Assembly: GCA_022572185.1 (NCBI GenBank)
Contig: JACZWL010000017.1
Location: 1-61,066 of the forward strand
Length of the DNA stretch: 61,066 nucleotides
Source of the DNA: Pseudomonadota bacterium
GTDB taxonomy: Bacteria > Pseudomonadota > Gammaproteobacteria > Steroidobacterales > Woeseiaceae
Direction: 5' to 3'
Shown here in pieces: positions 28,246 to 37,080 of this stretch. A model generated the notes under the pieces. The model did not search any database, was not told where the DNA came from, and worked only from the letters and a program-made list of their open reading frames with translations. Numbering within the stretch: the stretch's first letter is position 1; each line of letters opens with the position of its first letter. The position numbers were made by a program, and so were the translations under genes.

Positions 28246-29454
28246 TTACGGTGTGCTCCAGCGGTGTAACGAGACCGCGGATCCTTTCGGAAATTTGTCA
28301 GTCTCTTTGTCCAACTCTATATATCCATCCGTTCCACTTAAAGAGGCGAAGTCACCGGAGGTGTTCGTTGGCGCCGGCTGCGCCAGCAGCTTACCGTCGC
28401 TACTGCCTTCGAGACGCACCGGCAGGAAGCAGGTCAGGCTGGGATTGAAGGTCACATCTTCCGAGAGCAAGGCAGTTTCTTTGCCACGGGCCCGGCGGCC
28501 GCTTGCCAGAAATAATGCGGGCAAAACGTATTGCCGGCAGCAGATCAGCGTCGACACCGGGTTGCCGGGTAGTGCGAATACGGCCTGATTTTTCGGGCCG
28601 ATGCCGAACCACATGGGCAGGCCCGGGCGCTGACTGATCTTGTGAAAAATCAAGCTTACACCGAGGTCCGCCAACACCTGCGGTACGTAATCTGCTTTAC
28701 CCATCGATACACCGCCGCTGAGAATCATCACGTCGGATTGATCCAGGTGCGCTGCCAGGCTTTTTTCCAACAATTGACGTTCATCGACAAGGTGATCGTG
28801 CGTACATCGATCAAATCCCTGACCCTGCAACATTGCGATAAGGGCCGGGCCATTGGACAAACGGACCTGGTGGTCTTCGATAGGCTGGCCGGGAGGCACG
28901 AGTTCGTTGCCGGTTGAAATAACGCTTAACAAAGGTCGCTGACTCACGCTGACCGTCTCCAGGCCGCAGGAGGCGATGATGGCGATGTCCATTGGCGAGA
29001 TCATTGTGCCTGCAACCAGAACTTCGACACCTTTCCTGTGATCGGAACCACGTGGATGAATGAACTGGTTTTGCGCAGCCGTGTAGTCCGCTTCGACTTC
29101 GGCGATGTTGCCTTTGACATCGATGCGCTCCACCGGAATGACGCAATCGGTGTTTTTCGGCATGACGGCGCCGGTCATGATCTCTATGCAATGGCCGCTG
29201 TCTTGCAGAGACTGCACGGGATCACCGGCTGCCTGTGTCGCCTGAATAATGAATTGCCGGGCACCGTTTGACAGAGATGCGTAGTCAACCGCGATGCCGT
29301 CCATCATGACGCGATCAAACGGTGGCTGATCGCGCTCCGCCTTTATCGATTGGCGAAGAATCCGGCCGGCGGCATCGGCCAGCGCCACATCCACCGCCTT
29401 AAAAGTCATCATAGACTCCGCGATGGCCTTGCTTGCTTTCTTGGTGGTTAACAT
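28246..29454 (-). CDS. moeA: molybdopterin molybdenumtransferase MoeA
   Basis: This 402-residue enzyme inserts molybdate into adenylylated molybdopterin. Typical features are ADAAGRILRQSIKAERDQPPFDRVMMDGIAV near the N-terminus, EIMTGAVMPKNTDCVIPVE, STGNELVPPGQ, LSGGVSMGKADYVP and ALPGNPVSTLICC. Molybdenum cofactor is needed by MsrP, encoded at 47764-48726. The gene is convergent with rho, 24 bases away, and no intrinsic terminator is visible between them. Confidence 0.92.
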   Translation of the reverse strand: MLTTKKASKAIAESMMTFKAVDVALADAAGRILRQSIKAERDQPPFDRVMMDGIAVDYASLSNGARQFIIQATQAAGDPVQSLQDSGHCIEIMTGAVMPKNTDCVIPVERIDVKGNIAEVEADYTAAQNQFIHPRGSDHRKGVEVLVAGTMISPMDIAIIASCGLETVSVSQRPLLSVISTGNELVPPGQPIEDHQVRLSNGPALIAMLQGQGFDRCTHDHLVDERQLLEKSLAAHLDQSDVMILSGGVSMGKADYVPQVLADLGVSLIFHKISQRPGLPMWFGIGPKNQAVFALPGNPVSTLICCRQYVLPALFLASGRRARGKETALLSEDVTFNPSLTCFLPVRLEGSSDGKLLAQPAPTNTSGDFASLSGTDGYIELDKETDKFPKGSAVSLHRWSTP

Positions 29455-29501
29455 GATCTATCGATGGATGGCCAGTGCAGCGATTTGATATATAGTGCGT
29501 A

Positions 29502-29530
29502 TTGACAATATGTCAGTTCTGACATATCAT
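29502..29530 (+). promoter_or_regulatory. sigma70-type promoter of the toxin-antitoxin operon
   Basis: A perfect -35 TTGACA (29502-29507) is separated by 17 bases from -10 TATCAT (29525-29530). Transcription should begin near 29537, only about four bases before the toxin ATG at 29541, so the mRNA is almost leaderless. Confidence 0.75.
29508..29527 (+). promoter_or_regulatory. palindromic operator inside the toxin-antitoxin promoter
   Basis: ATATGTCAG-TT-CTGACATAT is a perfect inverted repeat with 9-base arms filling the spacer between -35 and -10. An antitoxin dimer bound here would block RNA polymerase, the usual autoregulation of HigA-like antitoxins. Confidence 0.75.
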
Positions 29531-29540
29531 ACTATCCCAT

Positions 29541-29873
29541 ATGAGCCCAAAGGATAAGCCGCTAGCTTGGTTACATGGTGATGTAAAAACACCGCCATTC
29601 TCCAAGAAAGCACGACTTGAAGCAGGCTTTCTGCTCCGATTATTGCAGCGCGGCGAATCAATTGGAATGCCCCATTCTCGGCCTTTGCCATCGATCGGGG
29701 CTCGGTGCCACGAACTCAGGATTCCTGATCGAAACTTGAGTTGGCGAATCATGTACCGAATTGATGCAGACGCGATTGTACTAATTGAAGTGTTTAGCAA
29801 GAAAACTGGCAAAACACCAAAGCACATTATCGACCTGTGCAAAAATCGACTAAAGGACTATGACAGTGAATAA
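29541..29873 (+). CDS. RelE/HigB-like toxin (phage Gp49-like, DUF891)
   Basis: This 110-residue basic protein has the RelE-superfamily pattern of DUF891/Gp49 toxins: PLAWLHGDVKTPPFSKKARLEAGFLLRLLQRG, then PLPSIGARCHELRI, SWRIMYRI and FSKKTGKTPKHIIDLCKNRLKDY. Relatives are ribosome-dependent mRNA interferases. Toxin before antitoxin is the higBA order. There is no ribosome binding site and almost no 5' leader. The operon is clearly more AT-rich than the flanking moeA and purD genes, suggesting acquisition by transfer. Confidence 0.83.
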   Translation: MSPKDKPLAWLHGDVKTPPFSKKARLEAGFLLRLLQRGESIGMPHSRPLPSIGARCHELRIPDRNLSWRIMYRIDADAIVLIEVFSKKTGKTPKHIIDLCKNRLKDYDSE

Positions 29874-30195
29874 GGCAAAGAAAGCGAAGTTAGAAAAGAA
29901 GGGCTGGAAACTCGGTTCAGCTGACGAATTCTTGGGTCTGTCCGCTGAGGAAGCTGCATACGTTGAAATGAAGCTCGCGCTGAGCGAAAAGCTTAAAGAG
30001 AAACGAGTTCGGAAGAAGCTGACCCAGGCTGAGTTAGCTCGAATGACAAATTCGAGCCAATCCCGAATCGCCAAAATGGAAGCGGGAGATCCAACGGTAT
30101 CGATCGATCTTCTCGTCAAGTCTCTATTGGCACTTGGTGTTTCCAAGAAAGAGCTCGGACGTTCAATTTCCCAGGAAATCGCAGGCACTATATAA
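29860..30195 (+). CDS. XRE-type helix-turn-helix antitoxin
   Basis: This protein of about 111 residues has an N-terminal basic region and a Cro/C1-type helix-turn-helix (LKEKRVRKKLTQAELARMTNSSQSRIAKMEAGDPTVSIDLLVKSLLALG). It overlaps the toxin stop. ATG 29860 gives the longest form. GTG 29866 is better spaced from AAAGGA (29852-29857) and may be the true start. It should neutralise the toxin and repress the operon at the palindrome 29508-29527. Confidence 0.83.
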   Translation: MTVNKAKKAKLEKKGWKLGSADEFLGLSAEEAAYVEMKLALSEKLKEKRVRKKLTQAELARMTNSSQSRIAKMEAGDPTVSIDLLVKSLLALGVSKKELGRSISQEIAGTI

Positions 30196-30413
30196 CAAGT
30201 ATTTATGCCGCGAAAATGGAGTGATTGTTATGGGTAAATGTGCCTTATAACCTGCTTTGGCAAGGATAAGTTCCTGAAAAATAAGAGTTCAGGTGGAAGG
30301 CTATACAGCACAGTGACGGATGGATATCTGGCATTGGGACGGTTCTGTTCGAGTGAATCGCAGCAGGCCGGTCGTGATCTGACAGTAATCAAGGCAAATC
30401 CACCTTGCGCAAA

Positions 30414-31697
30414 TTATTCTTCCCGAGCGATGGCGCGATGTCCGATATCACGACGAAAGAAAACATTGTCCCAGCTGATCCGCTCTACCCGGGCGTAGGC
30501 TGCGTCTCTGGCCGCGGCGACGGTATCGCCCAGGCCAACCACGCAGAGCACGCGACCGCCGGTCGTCACGACATCATCACCACGCATGGCTGTGCCGGCG
30601 TGAAAGACCTTTCCTTCGATACCAATCACATTCGGTAAGCCGTTAATCCTGTCGCCTTTGCGGTAGTTTGAGGGATAACCTCCGGCTGCCATGACAACCC
30701 CGAGTGCCGCCCTCGGGTCCCAGTCGATCGATTTGTCGGCGAGCTCGCCGTCGATAGCGGCCTGACAGAGTTCGACCAGATCGCTGTTCAGTCTGGCCAT
30801 GATCGGTTGCGTCTCAGGGTCGCCGAAGCGGCAGTTGAACTCCAGTACTTTCGGCGTGCCGTCCGAGCTAATCATCAGGCCGGCGTAGAGAAAGCCGAGA
30901 TACTCTATGCCGTCGGCGGCCAAGCCATCGAGTGTCGGTTGTATGACCTCGTCCATGATGCGTTTTTCGAGCTCGGCTGTTACGACGGGCGCGGGGGAGT
31001 ATGCGCCCATGCCGCCCGTGTTCGGTCCGGTATCGCCTTCGTCTCTGGCTTTATGGTCCTGCGAGGTGGCAAGCGGCAGGATGGTCTTGCCGTCGGTCAT
31101 GACGATGAAACTTGCTTCCTCACCTTCGAGAAATTCTTCGATGACGATTCGATTGCCTGCGTCGCCAAAGGTACCCGCGCTAAGCATATCAGTAGCAGCT
31201 TTTTCCGCTTCTGCAACGGTCGTTGCGACGATCACGCCCTTGCCTGCCGCCAGGCCGTCGGCCTTGACGACGATAGGGGCGCCCTGTTCACGAATATAGG
31301 CGAGTGCGGGCTCGAGTTCGGTGAAACTCTGATATGCCGCGGTCGGAATGTCATGGCGTTTGAGAAACTCTTTGGTAAATGCCTTGGAGCCCTCGAGCTG
31401 AGCAGCTTCAGCCGTCGGCCCGAAGCAGGGAAGTCCCTGTTCCCTGAACCGGTCGACGACACCTGCGACCAGGGGTATTTCCGGGCCGATGATTGTCAGT
31501 TCGACTGACTCGGATCTGGCCAGAGCAAGGAGGCCGTCGATATCCCCGGCGCCGACTGCAGCGTTTCGCAATTTTGGTTCCAGTGCGGTGCCAGCATTGC
31601 CTGGTGCTACGATGACTTCCGTGACGTTTTTCGATTGGGCGCATTTCCAAGCCAGGGCATGTTCACGACCACCACTGCCAACAACCAATACTTTCAT
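30414..31697 (-). CDS. purD: phosphoribosylamine-glycine ligase PurD
   Basis: This 427-residue ATP-grasp enzyme of purine synthesis has the N-terminal KVLVVGSGGREHALAWK and GPEIPLVAGVVDRF. Its ATP-grasp motifs include APIVVKADGLAAGKGVIVATT, IVIEEFLEGEEASFIVMTDG and SQDHKARDEGDTGPNTGGMGAYSPAP. It follows purH by 9 bases on the same strand and ends the dusB-fis-purH-purD cluster. The 218 bases between it and the antitoxin gene contain no recognisable feature. Confidence 0.95.
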   Translation of the reverse strand: MKVLVVGSGGREHALAWKCAQSKNVTEVIVAPGNAGTALEPKLRNAAVGAGDIDGLLALARSESVELTIIGPEIPLVAGVVDRFREQGLPCFGPTAEAAQLEGSKAFTKEFLKRHDIPTAAYQSFTELEPALAYIREQGAPIVVKADGLAAGKGVIVATTVAEAEKAATDMLSAGTFGDAGNRIVIEEFLEGEEASFIVMTDGKTILPLATSQDHKARDEGDTGPNTGGMGAYSPAPVVTAELEKRIMDEVIQPTLDGLAADGIEYLGFLYAGLMISSDGTPKVLEFNCRFGDPETQPIMARLNSDLVELCQAAIDGELADKSIDWDPRAALGVVMAAGGYPSNYRKGDRINGLPNVIGIEGKVFHAGTAMRGDDVVTTGGRVLCVVGLGDTVAAARDAAYARVERISWDNVFFRRDIGHRAIAREE

Positions 31698-31706
31698 GAA
31701 TTCTCT

Positions 31707-33257
31707 CTAATGCCTGAAATGCCGCATGCCGGTAAAGACCATGGCGATGCCATGTTCATTGGCGGCGGCGATAACTTCATCGTCGCGCATTGAGCCCCCA
31801 GGCTGAATGATGGCGTGGATGCCATGTTCTGCCGCGGCATCGATGCCGTCGCGAAACGGAAAGAACGCGTCCGACGCCATTACGGAACCTTCCGTAGTCA
31901 GCCCTTCGTCAGCCGCCTTGATTGCCGCAATCTTCGTGCTGTAGACGCGGCTCATCTGACCTGCGCCGACGCCGATGGTCGTGCAATCCTTGCAAAATAC
32001 AATAGCGTTCGATTTTACAAATTTTACAACCTGCCAGGCAAACAACAGGTCGGCGATCTGTTTGGCGTCCGGTGATTTTTCGGTGACGACCTTGAGATCG
32101 CTCTCCGATACCAGTCCGGTGTCAGTGCTTTGCACCAGGAGCCCGCCGCTTACCTTCTTATAGTCCAGTCCGGGTATCACGCCGGCGGCCCATTCGCCGG
32201 TCTCGAGAACGCGCAAGTTCTTTTTCTTGGCCGTTGCCGCCAGCGCCTCCTTTTCGACGCTTGGCGCAACGATGACCTCCGTAAACTGTTTGTCCATGAT
32301 TGCCTTTGCTGTTACAAGGTTGAGTGGCCGGTTGAACGCGATTATCCCGCCATACGCCGATGTTGGATCGGTTGTGAACGCCCGCTCGTAGGCTGACAGA
32401 ATGTCGTCTGCGATCGCAACGCCACAAGGGTTTGCGTGCTTGACGATGACGCAGGCCGGCTCCTTGAATTGCCTGACGCATGCCAGTGCGGCATCGCTGT
32501 CCGCAATGTTATTGTACGAGAGCGCTTTTCCCTGCAGCTGCGTTGCTGTCGCCAGAGTGCCACGCGCGTGGACCTGGTCGAGATAAAAAGCGGCGTCCTG
32601 ATGCGGGTTCTCGCCGTAACGCAGTTTCTCCACGAGGCTTCCGGCATACAGAAACCTGGCGCCCAGCGGATCGTCATTCAATGACTGCGAGAGATACTTT
32701 GCGATCGCCGTGTCATAGCTTGCCGTATGCGTATAAGCTTTGGCTGCAAGCCGCCGCCGGTACTCTGCCGACAAATTGTTGTTCCTGAGCGTCTGGAGCA
32801 CTTCGTCGTAATCGTCCGGATCCACGACGACGGCAACGCCGTCATGATTCTTTGCGCCAGCGCGGATCATTGCCGGCCCGCCAATATCGATATTCTCGAT
32901 GGCATCTTCCAATGTCGCGTCCGGGTCAACAACAGTCGCCTCGAACGGGTAAAGGTTGACCGCCAAAAGGTCGATCGGCTCGATACCGTGCTCCGACATG
33001 ACCGCCTCGTCCGTCCTGCGCCGGCCCAGAAGGCCTCCGTGAATGACCGGGTGCAGGGTTTTCACCCGGCCGTCCATGATTTCCGGAAAACCGGTCTTTG
33101 CGGAGACCTCGATTGCCTCGATGCCGGCTTCGTTCAGTTGCCGGCAGGTGCCGCCCGTCGAGAGAATCTCGATACCCAGGTCCGCAAGTCCGGACGCAAA
33201 TGGAATGAGATCACGCTTATCAGAAACGCTGATAAGCGCGCGACGTACAGTCAACAT
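31707..33257 (-). CDS. purH: bifunctional AICAR transformylase / IMP cyclohydrolase PurH
   Basis: This 516-residue enzyme catalyses the last two steps of IMP synthesis. The N-terminal MGS-like cyclohydrolase domain has [35 protein letters not shown] and the strong [16 protein letters not shown]. The C-terminal transformylase has KYGENPHQ-type [30 protein letters not shown] and a C-terminal [34 protein letters not shown]. The length is typical. It starts 9 bases after fis. Confidence 0.95.
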   Translation of the reverse strand: MLTVRRALISVSDKRDLIPFASGLADLGIEILSTGGTCRQLNEAGIEAIEVSAKTGFPEIMDGRVKTLHPVIHGGLLGRRRTDEAVMSEHGIEPIDLLAVNLYPFEATVVDPDATLEDAIENIDIGGPAMIRAGAKNHDGVAVVVDPDDYDEVLQTLRNNNLSAEYRRRLAAKAYTHTASYDTAIAKYLSQSLNDDPLGARFLYAGSLVEKLRYGENPHQDAAFYLDQVHARGTLATATQLQGKALSYNNIADSDAALACVRQFKEPACVIVKHANPCGVAIADDILSAYERAFTTDPTSAYGGIIAFNRPLNLVTAKAIMDKQFTEVIVAPSVEKEALAATAKKKNLRVLETGEWAAGVIPGLDYKKVSGGLLVQSTDTGLVSESDLKVVTEKSPDAKQIADLLFAWQVVKFVKSNAIVFCKDCTTIGVGAGQMSRVYSTKIAAIKAADEGLTTEGSVMASDAFFPFRDGIDAAAEHGIHAIIQPGGSMRDDEVIAAANEHGIAMVFTGMRHFRH

Positions 33258-33266
33258 GAATGACCT

Positions 33267-33548
33267 TTACTGGAGCAGAGAGTAAATTTTGAGCTTCTTG
33301 CGCAGCGTACCCCGATTGATGCCGAGAATCCCGGCCGCCTGGCTCTGATTGCCGTGCGTGAAATCCATAACGGCCTTGAACAGTGGCTCTTCCACCTCCC
33401 CAAGTACAAGATCATAGAGCTGTCCAGGCTGGTCACCGTTAAGGCCGGCGAAATATCTGTTGAGCGCTTCTTCTGTATGTTTGCGTAGCGGCTTGGTGTT
33501 CTTTAGGGTCAAAATCTGCTTGTTCTTCTGGGAGTTACTGTTGGCCAC
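33267..33548 (-). CDS. fis: nucleoid protein Fis
   Basis: This 93-residue DNA-bending regulator has a C-terminal helix-turn-helix close to E. coli Fis: EEPLFKAVMDFTHGNQSQAAGILGINRGTLRKKLKIYSLL. The N-terminal part is more variable and contains the LNRYFAGLNG dimer region. It lies between dusB and purH, the common order in gammaproteobacteria. Confidence 0.93.
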   Translation of the reverse strand: MANSNSQKNKQILTLKNTKPLRKHTEEALNRYFAGLNGDQPGQLYDLVLGEVEEPLFKAVMDFTHGNQSQAAGILGINRGTLRKKLKIYSLLQ

Positions 33549-33622
33549 TTTTCGAAACTTCCCCTAGGTAGAGCTAAACGTTAATTCAGCTCTTGTTGTT
33601 GACGGGTCCTGAGCGAAATTCT

Positions 33623-34609
33623 TTATGCCGCTGCTGAAATCTTTCTTGCGCTACGGCTAAAGTATTCCCGCGTAAGGCGAATTTGCTCGGAAGCACTATC
33701 GACTCGTAGCACCTGACGGCGAAACTCCTCTGATTTTTCCAGACTGGTGCAATACCAGGCAAGGTGCTTGCGAGCCACCCTAACGCCAGTTGTGTCCCCA
33801 TAAAACCGGTACAGGTCGTTAAGGTGGCCGAGCATAGTATCACGCAATTGTCTTTTTGCTAATGGCGGAACAGTTTTGCCTGTCTTATGAAAGTAATTCA
33901 ATTCGCGAAAGAACCATGGTCGGCCCTGCGCGCCGCGACCAATCATCAAGGCGTCTGCGGAACTTAGACGAAAAACTTCAAGCGACTTCTCCACTGTGCG
34001 TATGTCGCCATTGGCAACCACCGGGATGTCGACTGCGTTCTTGATTTGCGCAATCGTTTCGTATTCGGCGAGCCCCTTGAACCGGCACGCCCGGGTGCGT
34101 CCGTGAACCGCCAGCGCCTGAATACCACAGTCCTGTGCAATCCTGGCTATGGTAATGCCGTTCTTGTGATCTCGATCCCAACCGGTACGAATCTTCAGCG
34201 TGACGGGGACGTCGACGGCGGTGACAACTGCGTCAAGAATGCGGGCGACAAGGCCCTCATCCTGCAGGAGCGCGGAACCTGCGAATCGCCTGCAGACTTT
34301 CTTTGCCGGACAGCCCATATTGATATCAATGATTTGCGCACCGCGGTCCACACATAGCTTTGCCGCATGCGCCATTTTCCAGGGCTCAGAACCGGCGATT
34401 TGCACCACCCGCGGTTCCGCGTCGTGATCGATATCGAGGCGTCGCCGGGATTTGGCTGTATTCCAAAGCCTGGTATCGGCGGTCGTCATCTCCGAGGTCG
34501 TCATGCCAGCGCCAAATCGGTGGCACAGGCGACGAAACGGCGCATCGGTAATGCCCGCCATCGGCGCCAGCAGAAACGGACTGGCGAGTTGATAGGGTCC
34601 GATTCTCAC
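33623..34609 (-). CDS. dusB: tRNA-dihydrouridine synthase DusB
   Basis: This 328-residue FMN enzyme reduces uridines in the tRNA D-loop. Signatures are LLAPMAGITDAPFRRLC, QIAGSEPWKMAHAA, DINMGCPAKKVCRRFAGSALL with the catalytic cysteine, ALAVHGRTRACRFKG and IPVVANGDIRT...GADALMIGRGAQGRPW (here SADALMIGRGAQGRPW). The C-terminal helical domain ends in KISAAA. Linkage to fis identifies it as DusB rather than DusA or DusC. Confidence 0.94.
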   Translation of the reverse strand: MRIGPYQLASPFLLAPMAGITDAPFRRLCHRFGAGMTTSEMTTADTRLWNTAKSRRRLDIDHDAEPRVVQIAGSEPWKMAHAAKLCVDRGAQIIDINMGCPAKKVCRRFAGSALLQDEGLVARILDAVVTAVDVPVTLKIRTGWDRDHKNGITIARIAQDCGIQALAVHGRTRACRFKGLAEYETIAQIKNAVDIPVVANGDIRTVEKSLEVFRLSSADALMIGRGAQGRPWFFRELNYFHKTGKTVPPLAKRQLRDTMLGHLNDLYRFYGDTTGVRVARKHLAWYCTSLEKSEEFRRQVLRVDSASEQIRLTREYFSRSARKISAAA

Positions 34610-34653
34610 AGCAAGTCAGGTCAGATGTACTGCTCCGGAAAGACCAAAATCAT

Positions 34654-34898
34654 AGTGTAAGCCACTGCTGTCCCATAAAAGATTGCATCATTGACTGGAT
34701 CACAGTAGTTGCGGGGGGTTCCGATAGGGCGAATCACTACGGACATGCATTGCCAGCCTTCAGTCTGAGACACGCCGCAAGTACGTCCCTGTAGGCTCGG
34801 GGCCCGCATCCCTGCGGGCCACGGTCTCAGACTGAAGGCTGGCAGCCCATGTCCTTGGTCGTCGTACCCGGTTTATGGGACAGCAGCGAGTGTAAGCC
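34654..34898. mobile_element. MITE-like element with 15-bp terminal inverted repeats
   Basis: Perfect terminal inverted repeats CTGCTGTCCCATAAA (34665-34679) and its complement (34872-34886) bound a 222-base non-coding segment. It is flanked by the direct repeat AGTGTAAGCC (34654-34663 and 34889-34898), which looks like a 10-base target duplication. No transposase is encoded, so it would need one in trans; the termini resemble some IS4-family ends, which is inference. It fills most of the 335-base gap between dusB and the zinc-ribbon gene. Confidence 0.7.
34741..34854. repeat. long palindrome inside the MITE-like element
   Basis: A perfect 21-base inverted repeat (TGCCAGCCTTCAGTCTGAGAC, 34751-34771 against 34824-34844) is extended outward by 7 further paired bases after a 3-base mismatch (34741-34747 against 34848-34854). 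The loop contains a second perfect hairpin GGCCCGCA-tccc-TGCGGGCC (34801-34820). It is either part of the MITE or a separate palindromic element inserted in it. Confidence 0.8.
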
Positions 34899-34905
34899 TG
34901 AAATT

Positions 34906-34926
34906 TCGCCCGTCAGGACGGGCGAT
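34906..34926. repeat. 21-base palindromic repeat, copy 1
   Basis: TCGCCCGTC-AG-GACGGGCGA followed by T is identical to the sequence at 50001-50021. It has 9-base arms. It lies 18 bases beyond the stop of the minus-strand zinc-ribbon gene, so it may act as a REP-like element or 3' mRNA stabiliser. No T-run follows on the minus strand. Confidence 0.7.
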
Positions 34927-34944
34927 ACTGGCCAGTCCCCCTTG

Positions 34945-37080
34945 TCAGTTCTTGAAGTCTTCTGTGGCACATCGCACCCGGTCTTGCGCGACCCGGTAGC
35001 AGACACTCAGTTTGAATCCTGTGGCCTCAGCAGATGGCGATTCTACTGTGATTACGGCGGTAAAGTTTTCACCGGACGGCACTGGTTTTCTCGGATCCAG
35101 GTCGCCCGCGAGGTACTCGTTCGGCTCCAGCACGCGGCTGCCGATAATTTCCTCCCATCGATCAGTAAGAGAGACGTGTACAAGCGGGTAGGGCAGAGAC
35201 TGGCTCGACTTGTTTGCTATGCGCGAGTAGATCGTCAGCAAGTCTTCGCTCTCATCGACACTGCCGTTGGTAGCCTCAAACTGCCAGCCTTTGATGTCCC
35301 AATCGGGCGTCACCGGTTTGCCCAGTACTCGATAGATCGGTCCAATCGTATGGTTGAATACACCGTATGTCGCCAGTGACTGTCGAGCCTGGTGCATTAT
35401 CTGCCCAACCAGGAGCAAGCCCAAAAGGACGACACTGGCAATCACGGTGTAGCTGGGCGGATCGCCGGCCCGCCTGCCGCCGCGGATCTTGCCCCCCCGG
35501 TCCCGGTTCAGCGAGTAAGTATCTTCCAGCCGTCCTGGGCTTTTGAATTCGCTGGCAGCACTGTCGAGCTTTCGGCGCTCCTCGGACAACGCGCCGCGGA
35601 CCATCTCGCCCTCCATGATGATCGTCTCGACCATCGGAGAGTCTTCGTTGAAAAGTTGGTCAATGTTCTGGTCCTTGCTCTTTGCCGAGGCAAATATGTC
35701 ATATGTCTGAGTTGCCCGGAGTAGCTCCTCGTCAATCTGCTGATTGATCGTCATTTCCTCCTCGGTCTGAGGGGGTACGACGTGTTCGGGCCTCTCGGGC
35801 TCGATGTCCTCTGCCGTTTGGTCCGCTTGTTCGTCATCGCTGTCGCTGGCCTCATCGACGTATTCCCCCGCAAGGGCTTTTGCCGCAGTGGCAATTCGCG
35901 CTTCAAATTCTCCGGATGAATCGAGCTGCGCCAAAGCATCTTTTTCTTCGACAGCCAACGCCTCTATGTCCGCTTCCTTCTCCAGTTGCGGCGCCTCAGC
36001 TTCGTCACCTTCGGCTGCGACCTCACTATCGATCTTCCCGGCTGGCTCATCCTCAACGGCATCCGGAAGTTCGCTGCCCTCGCCATCAACGACAGTAATT
36101 TCATGGCTTCCTGTGACTTCCAGGCCCAGTGCCTTGACCTGTTTCATGAACTGCAAATCGACATAACTGGGCAGGTCGTCATCTGCAGACTCACCGGTGG
36201 CTTCGGCGGGCTCTTTGTCAGCAGCTTCCGGCTCCGCAACGTCAGTTGCCCCGGTTTCCTCCTCAGCAGACACCTCTGAAGTTACTTCACTGTCCGCGCC
36301 GGCAATAGCTTCGCCATCTTCCTCAGCCAGCTGATCCGCAGCACCCACTTCGTCAAGAAGCTCTACCCAATCATCGGGTTCGCTCAAGCTGAGGTCGGCC
36401 TGTGCCGCATCAAACGCGGATGTGTCCTGGGCCGATTCACGATCGCTGGCCCGTCGTTTCGGCGTCTCTGGTTCGACCAGAAACGGCAGCTCATCGAGGT
36501 CGTCTTCGTCACCAAACTCGTCGGGAAGCACCGTGCTGTCGTCGTAACGACGTTCACCTGGCTCTAATGGCGGCCGAGCTTCTTCCGTCTCCGCGAGGTC
36601 GAGAGATTCCTGCGAGTCGGCAACCGGTTCTGGTAAGTCATCATGCCGGCCGCGAAGTACCGTTTTCTCGGGCGCTTCTTCATCTGCGTCGCCCTCAATC
36701 ACAAAGCGCGGAGAACTTGTGTCGTCCGTTTCGCCCTCGCTATCCGATTCCGGGGGCATCTCATCCTCGTCGTCTTCATCTATTACACGCCATTCGACGC
36801 CCGTGTCCTCGATTCTGACGTCAGGGCCGGCAAGCTTGTCGAGTGTTTCGAGGAGCTCCTTGTTGTAATCCGTCTTGAAGTCGTCGGGCGCAGCCGTTTG
36901 CTCCGCTGCCTGATCTTCCGATTCGACCTCATGCTTGTCATCTTTGGAAAGATGCTCAAGCGCATTGAAGGCATTACCACAACCACCGCAACGCACGCGC
37001 CCGTCTGCCTGTTGCAGCACCTTCGCGCTTACACGAAATGTCGTTTGGCAATCAGGGCATTGCGTAAACATGCCGGCCAT
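34945..37080 (-). CDS. zinc-ribbon / DUF3426 membrane protein with long acidic region
   Basis: This 711-residue protein begins with an MJ0042-type zinc ribbon (CPDCQTTFRVS...VRCGGCGNAF, four cysteines). Then come about 450 residues dominated by Glu, Asp, Ala and Ser, and a basic segment with one transmembrane helix (YTVIASVVLLGLLLVGQI). The C-terminus is a DUF3426 domain (WDIKGWQFEATNG...YSRIANKSSQSLPYPLVHVSLTDRWEEIIGSRVLEPNEYL). Family members usually follow prmA, as here, but most I know of are far shorter. The function is unknown; the acidic spacer may be intrinsically disordered. Confidence 0.8.
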   Translation of the reverse strand: MAGMFTQCPDCQTTFRVSAKVLQQADGRVRCGGCGNAFNALEHLSKDDKHEVESEDQAAEQTAAPDDFKTDYNKELLETLDKLAGPDVRIEDTGVEWRVIDEDDEDEMPPESDSEGETDDTSSPRFVIEGDADEEAPEKTVLRGRHDDLPEPVADSQESLDLAETEEARPPLEPGERRYDDSTVLPDEFGDEDDLDELPFLVEPETPKRRASDRESAQDTSAFDAAQADLSLSEPDDWVELLDEVGAADQLAEEDGEAIAGADSEVTSEVSAEEETGATDVAEPEAADKEPAEATGESADDDLPSYVDLQFMKQVKALGLEVTGSHEITVVDGEGSELPDAVEDEPAGKIDSEVAAEGDEAEAPQLEKEADIEALAVEEKDALAQLDSSGEFEARIATAAKALAGEYVDEASDSDDEQADQTAEDIEPERPEHVVPPQTEEEMTINQQIDEELLRATQTYDIFASAKSKDQNIDQLFNEDSPMVETIIMEGEMVRGALSEERRKLDSAASEFKSPGRLEDTYSLNRDRGGKIRGGRRAGDPPSYTVIASVVLLGLLLVGQIMHQARQSLATYGVFNHTIGPIYRVLGKPVTPDWDIKGWQFEATNGSVDESEDLLTIYSRIANKSSQSLPYPLVHVSLTDRWEEIIGSRVLEPNEYLAGDLDPRKPVPSGENFTAVITVESPSAEATGFKLSVCYRVAQDRVRCATEDFKN

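Noticed and set aside
29513-29842. Minus-strand frame opposite the toxin gene
   Set aside because: It is the shadow of a well-supported toxin gene and has no start signal.
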